58,547 nucleotides of DNA from Actinomycetota bacterium (lineage in GTDB: Bacteria; Actinomycetota; CADDZG01; JAHWKV01; JAOPZY01): contig DASTWV010000013.1 in NCBI GenBank assembly GCA_035765775.1, positions 1-58,547 of the forward strand. The letters run 5' to 3'. The translations under genes and the position numbers were made by a program. Positions 56,999 to 58,547 of this stretch are shown here, piece by piece. The notes under the pieces were generated by a model. That model had not been told where the DNA came from and did no database searches. It worked only from the letters and a program-made list of their open reading frames with translations. The stretch's first letter is position 1; each line of letters starts with the position of its first letter.

Positions 56999-58546
56999 CT
57001 ACGGCAGGCTGCCGGCTGAGAAGTGGTCGATGGCCCACCCTAGCCCGTCATCCCACGACTCGATGCCCGCGGTCCCCGCCGGCAGGGCGGCGGTGTCGGT
57101 GTAGCTGAGGTTCCAGGTGGAGGGCTCGGCGGTGCCGTCCTTCCACACCCGGACCTGGATGGTGGCCGTCGAGCCCGAGTTGGTGACCCGCACCCGCTGC
57201 CAGTAGGCGGTGCCGTTGACCGCCGGGAAGGCGACCGAGGCCACCCGGGCCTCGGTCCCGCCGCTCATCTTCATGACGTTGATCTCCGCTCCCGAGACCG
57301 GGGAGTCCAGCCCGGCCACGTAGAAGCTGGTGGCGGACGAGTAGCGCAGCAGCAGGTGGCCGCAGTCGTTGGCGTAGTCGCCCGACGTGTAGCGGTCCAC
57401 GGCCTCGGCGTTGAGCGAGGTGGCGCTGCCGAGCGTGACCCGGGCGGTCGCCATCGAGTTGGAGCCCTGGACGCGGCCCTGGTTGCCGGCCACCGAGAGC
57501 ACCGAGGCCGCGCCGCTCTGCAGGCCCCAGAGATGGCCGTCGCTGGCGGTGCCCCAACCGTTGGTCACCGACCCCCGGGTGAAGGTGTCCAGGGCGACGA
57601 TCGTCCCGGCGGCGATGGGGAACGACGGCGCCGCGGCCACGGCGATCGAGAACGGGGCGGTGAAGGCGGTCCCCACCGAGTTGGCCGCCGAAACGCTGAA
57701 GGTGAAGGTGCCGTCGGCGGTCGGCGTGCCGGACAGCAAGCCGGTGCTGGCGAGCCCCAGGCCAGGCGGCAGCGACCCCGTGGCCACCGCGAAGACGGGC
57801 GCCGGGCTGCCGCTGGCGCTGAAGCTGTAGGAGTAGACGACCCCGGTGGTGGCCGTGGGGGGCGGGCTGGCCGCGGTGAACGCCGGGGCGCTGGTGCCGG
57901 TGCTGACCGCCACGGTCAAGCTCGCCGAGGTGACGGTGCCCGCCGAGTTGGAGGCGGACACCGAGAAGCCGAAGGTCCCGGTGGTGGTCGGCGTGCCGGA
58001 CAGCACGCCGCCGGCGGACAGCGTCAGGCCGGGCGGCAGCGACCCCGTGGCCACCGCGAAGCTGGGTGCCGGGCTGCCGCTGGCGGCGAACGTGTACGAG
58101 TAGGCCATCCCGGTGGTAGCCGATGGCGGCGGGCTGTCCGCCGTGAAGGCGGGGGCGGTGGCCGCGGTGGACACGACGAGGGTGTAGGTGGGCGACAGCG
58201 CGGTCCCGCCCGGGTTGGACGCGGCCACGTCGAAGACGGAAGAGCCGGCGGTGGTCGGCGTCCCGGAGAGCACCCCGGCGCTCGAGAGCGACAGCCCCGG
58301 GGGGAGGCTGCCCGTGCCCAGGCTGAAGCTGGGTGCCGGGCTGCCGCTGGCGGCGAAGGCGTAGCTGTAGGCCAGGCCGACGGTGGCGCTGGTCGAGGGG
58401 CTGGCAGCGGTGAACACCGGGGCCGAGGGCGCCGCCGAGAGGTTGCCCGCCGAGAAGTGGTCGATGGCCCAGCCCGCCCCGTCGTCCCAGGACTCGACGC
58501 CCGCCATGCCGGCGGGCAGGGGGGCGGTGTCGGTGTAGCTCAGGTT
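56999..58546 (-). CDS. Large Ig-repeat surface protein, C-terminal part (5' end outside window)
   Basis: An open frame of 515 residues runs to the right edge without a convincing start. It carries three putative-Ig (He_PIG-type) repeats of about 85 residues with the shared pattern YSY-x-F-x-ASGSPAP...TGSLPPGL...GVLSGTPT. A domain follows from about residue 295 (ALDTFTRGSVTNGWGTASDG) to the end, of concanavalin/LamG-like type. The module DTA-x-LPAG-x-AG-x-ESWDDG, then WAIDHFSAG, appears at the window edge and again at the very C-terminus, so at least two LamG-like modules flank the Ig repeats. No sortase motif is present. It is probably secreted. Confidence 0.8.
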   Translation of the reverse strand, partial: NLSYTDTAPLPAGMAGVESWDDGAGWAIDHFSAGNLSAAPSAPVFTAASPSTSATVGLAYSYAFAASGSPAPSFSLGTGSLPPGLSLSSAGVLSGTPTTAGSSVFDVAASNPGGTALSPTYTLVVSTAATAPAFTADSPPPSATTGMAYSYTFAASGSPAPSFAVATGSLPPGLTLSAGGVLSGTPTTTGTFGFSVSASNSAGTVTSASLTVAVSTGTSAPAFTAASPPPTATTGVVYSYSFSASGSPAPVFAVATGSLPPGLGLASTGLLSGTPTADGTFTFSVSAANSVGTAFTAPFSIAVAAAPSFPIAAGTIVALDTFTRGSVTNGWGTASDGHLWGLQSGAASVLSVAGNQGRVQGSNSMATARVTLGSATSLNAEAVDRYTSGDYANDCGHLLLRYSSATSFYVAGLDSPVSGAEINVMKMSGGTEARVASVAFPAVNGTAYWQRVRVTNSGSTATIQVRVWKDGTAEPSTWNLSYTDTAALPAGTAGIESWDDGLGWAIDHFSAGSLP

Positions 58547-58547
58547 C

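Overview
The window is a high-GC stretch (roughly 70 % by eye) with dense gene packing, frequent GTG starts and short overlaps. Gene content points to an actinobacterium: a DevR/DevS-type two-component pair, many universal stress proteins, an F420-type oxidoreductase, a SigE-type sigma factor, a BTAD/TPR regulator, a DUF5709-like protein and an LPXTG surface protein. The exact class cannot be read from this sequence. I saw no rRNA, tRNA or CRISPR array.

Region 1 (about 0.9-15.8 kb) looks like a dormancy or hypoxia island of the kind known from the mycobacterial DosR regulon. It holds a flavodoxin, an N-terminal-GNAT acyl-CoA synthetase (Pat-like), three universal stress protein genes (one frameshifted), a DevR-like regulator, a DevS-like GAF-GAF histidine kinase, a CBS-BON protein, a P2-type cation ATPase and phosphoenolpyruvate synthase. 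The regulator keeps the K-T-V-K-N recognition helix residues of DosR. Palindromes of the form GGGAC-N4-GTCCC, the DosR-box geometry, occur at 9.68, 33.73-33.83, 39.09 and 51.19-51.22 kb. This suggests a small regulon inside the window covering CBS/ATPase/PEP synthase, perhaps a cation antiporter with Usp domains, a ClpP-fold protease and the translation factor EttA. The island also contains several frameshifted genes, from decay or from assembly indels.

Region 2 (15.85-18.35 kb) is a lower-GC accessory patch. It has a TPR-gene remnant, an internally deleted IS3-family element, a broken DUF4160 gene beside an intact DUF2442 gene, and a YefM-YoeB toxin-antitoxin operon with its operator palindrome.

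Region 3 (18.4-31.2 kb) carries regulators and small enzymes: LuxR, double GNAT, cupin, F420-type reductase, ArsR-DUF2071 with a direct-repeat operator, DUF4332, AlkB-like dioxygenase, sigma factor with a membrane partner, methyltransferase-monooxygenase-BTAD/TPR regulator, ChaB-like protein and a Tp34-like metal-binding protein.

Region 4 (31.2-49.2 kb) is rich in membrane and surface functions: CPA2 antiporter with Usp tail, PhzF protein, LigD-type polymerase, DUF11/LPXTG protein, SDH-type protease, two-cupredoxin lipoprotein, an unusual ABC ATPase fused to a Pro/Ala-rich extracytoplasmic tail with a minimal FtsX-like permease, and an APC permease. Its intergenic spaces hold two families of dispersed inverted repeats.

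Region 5 (49.2-58.5 kb) has PhoU, ArfB, EttA, an SDR, MarR-MFS, an SGNH hydrolase and the C-terminal part of a large Ig-repeat surface protein that runs off the window.
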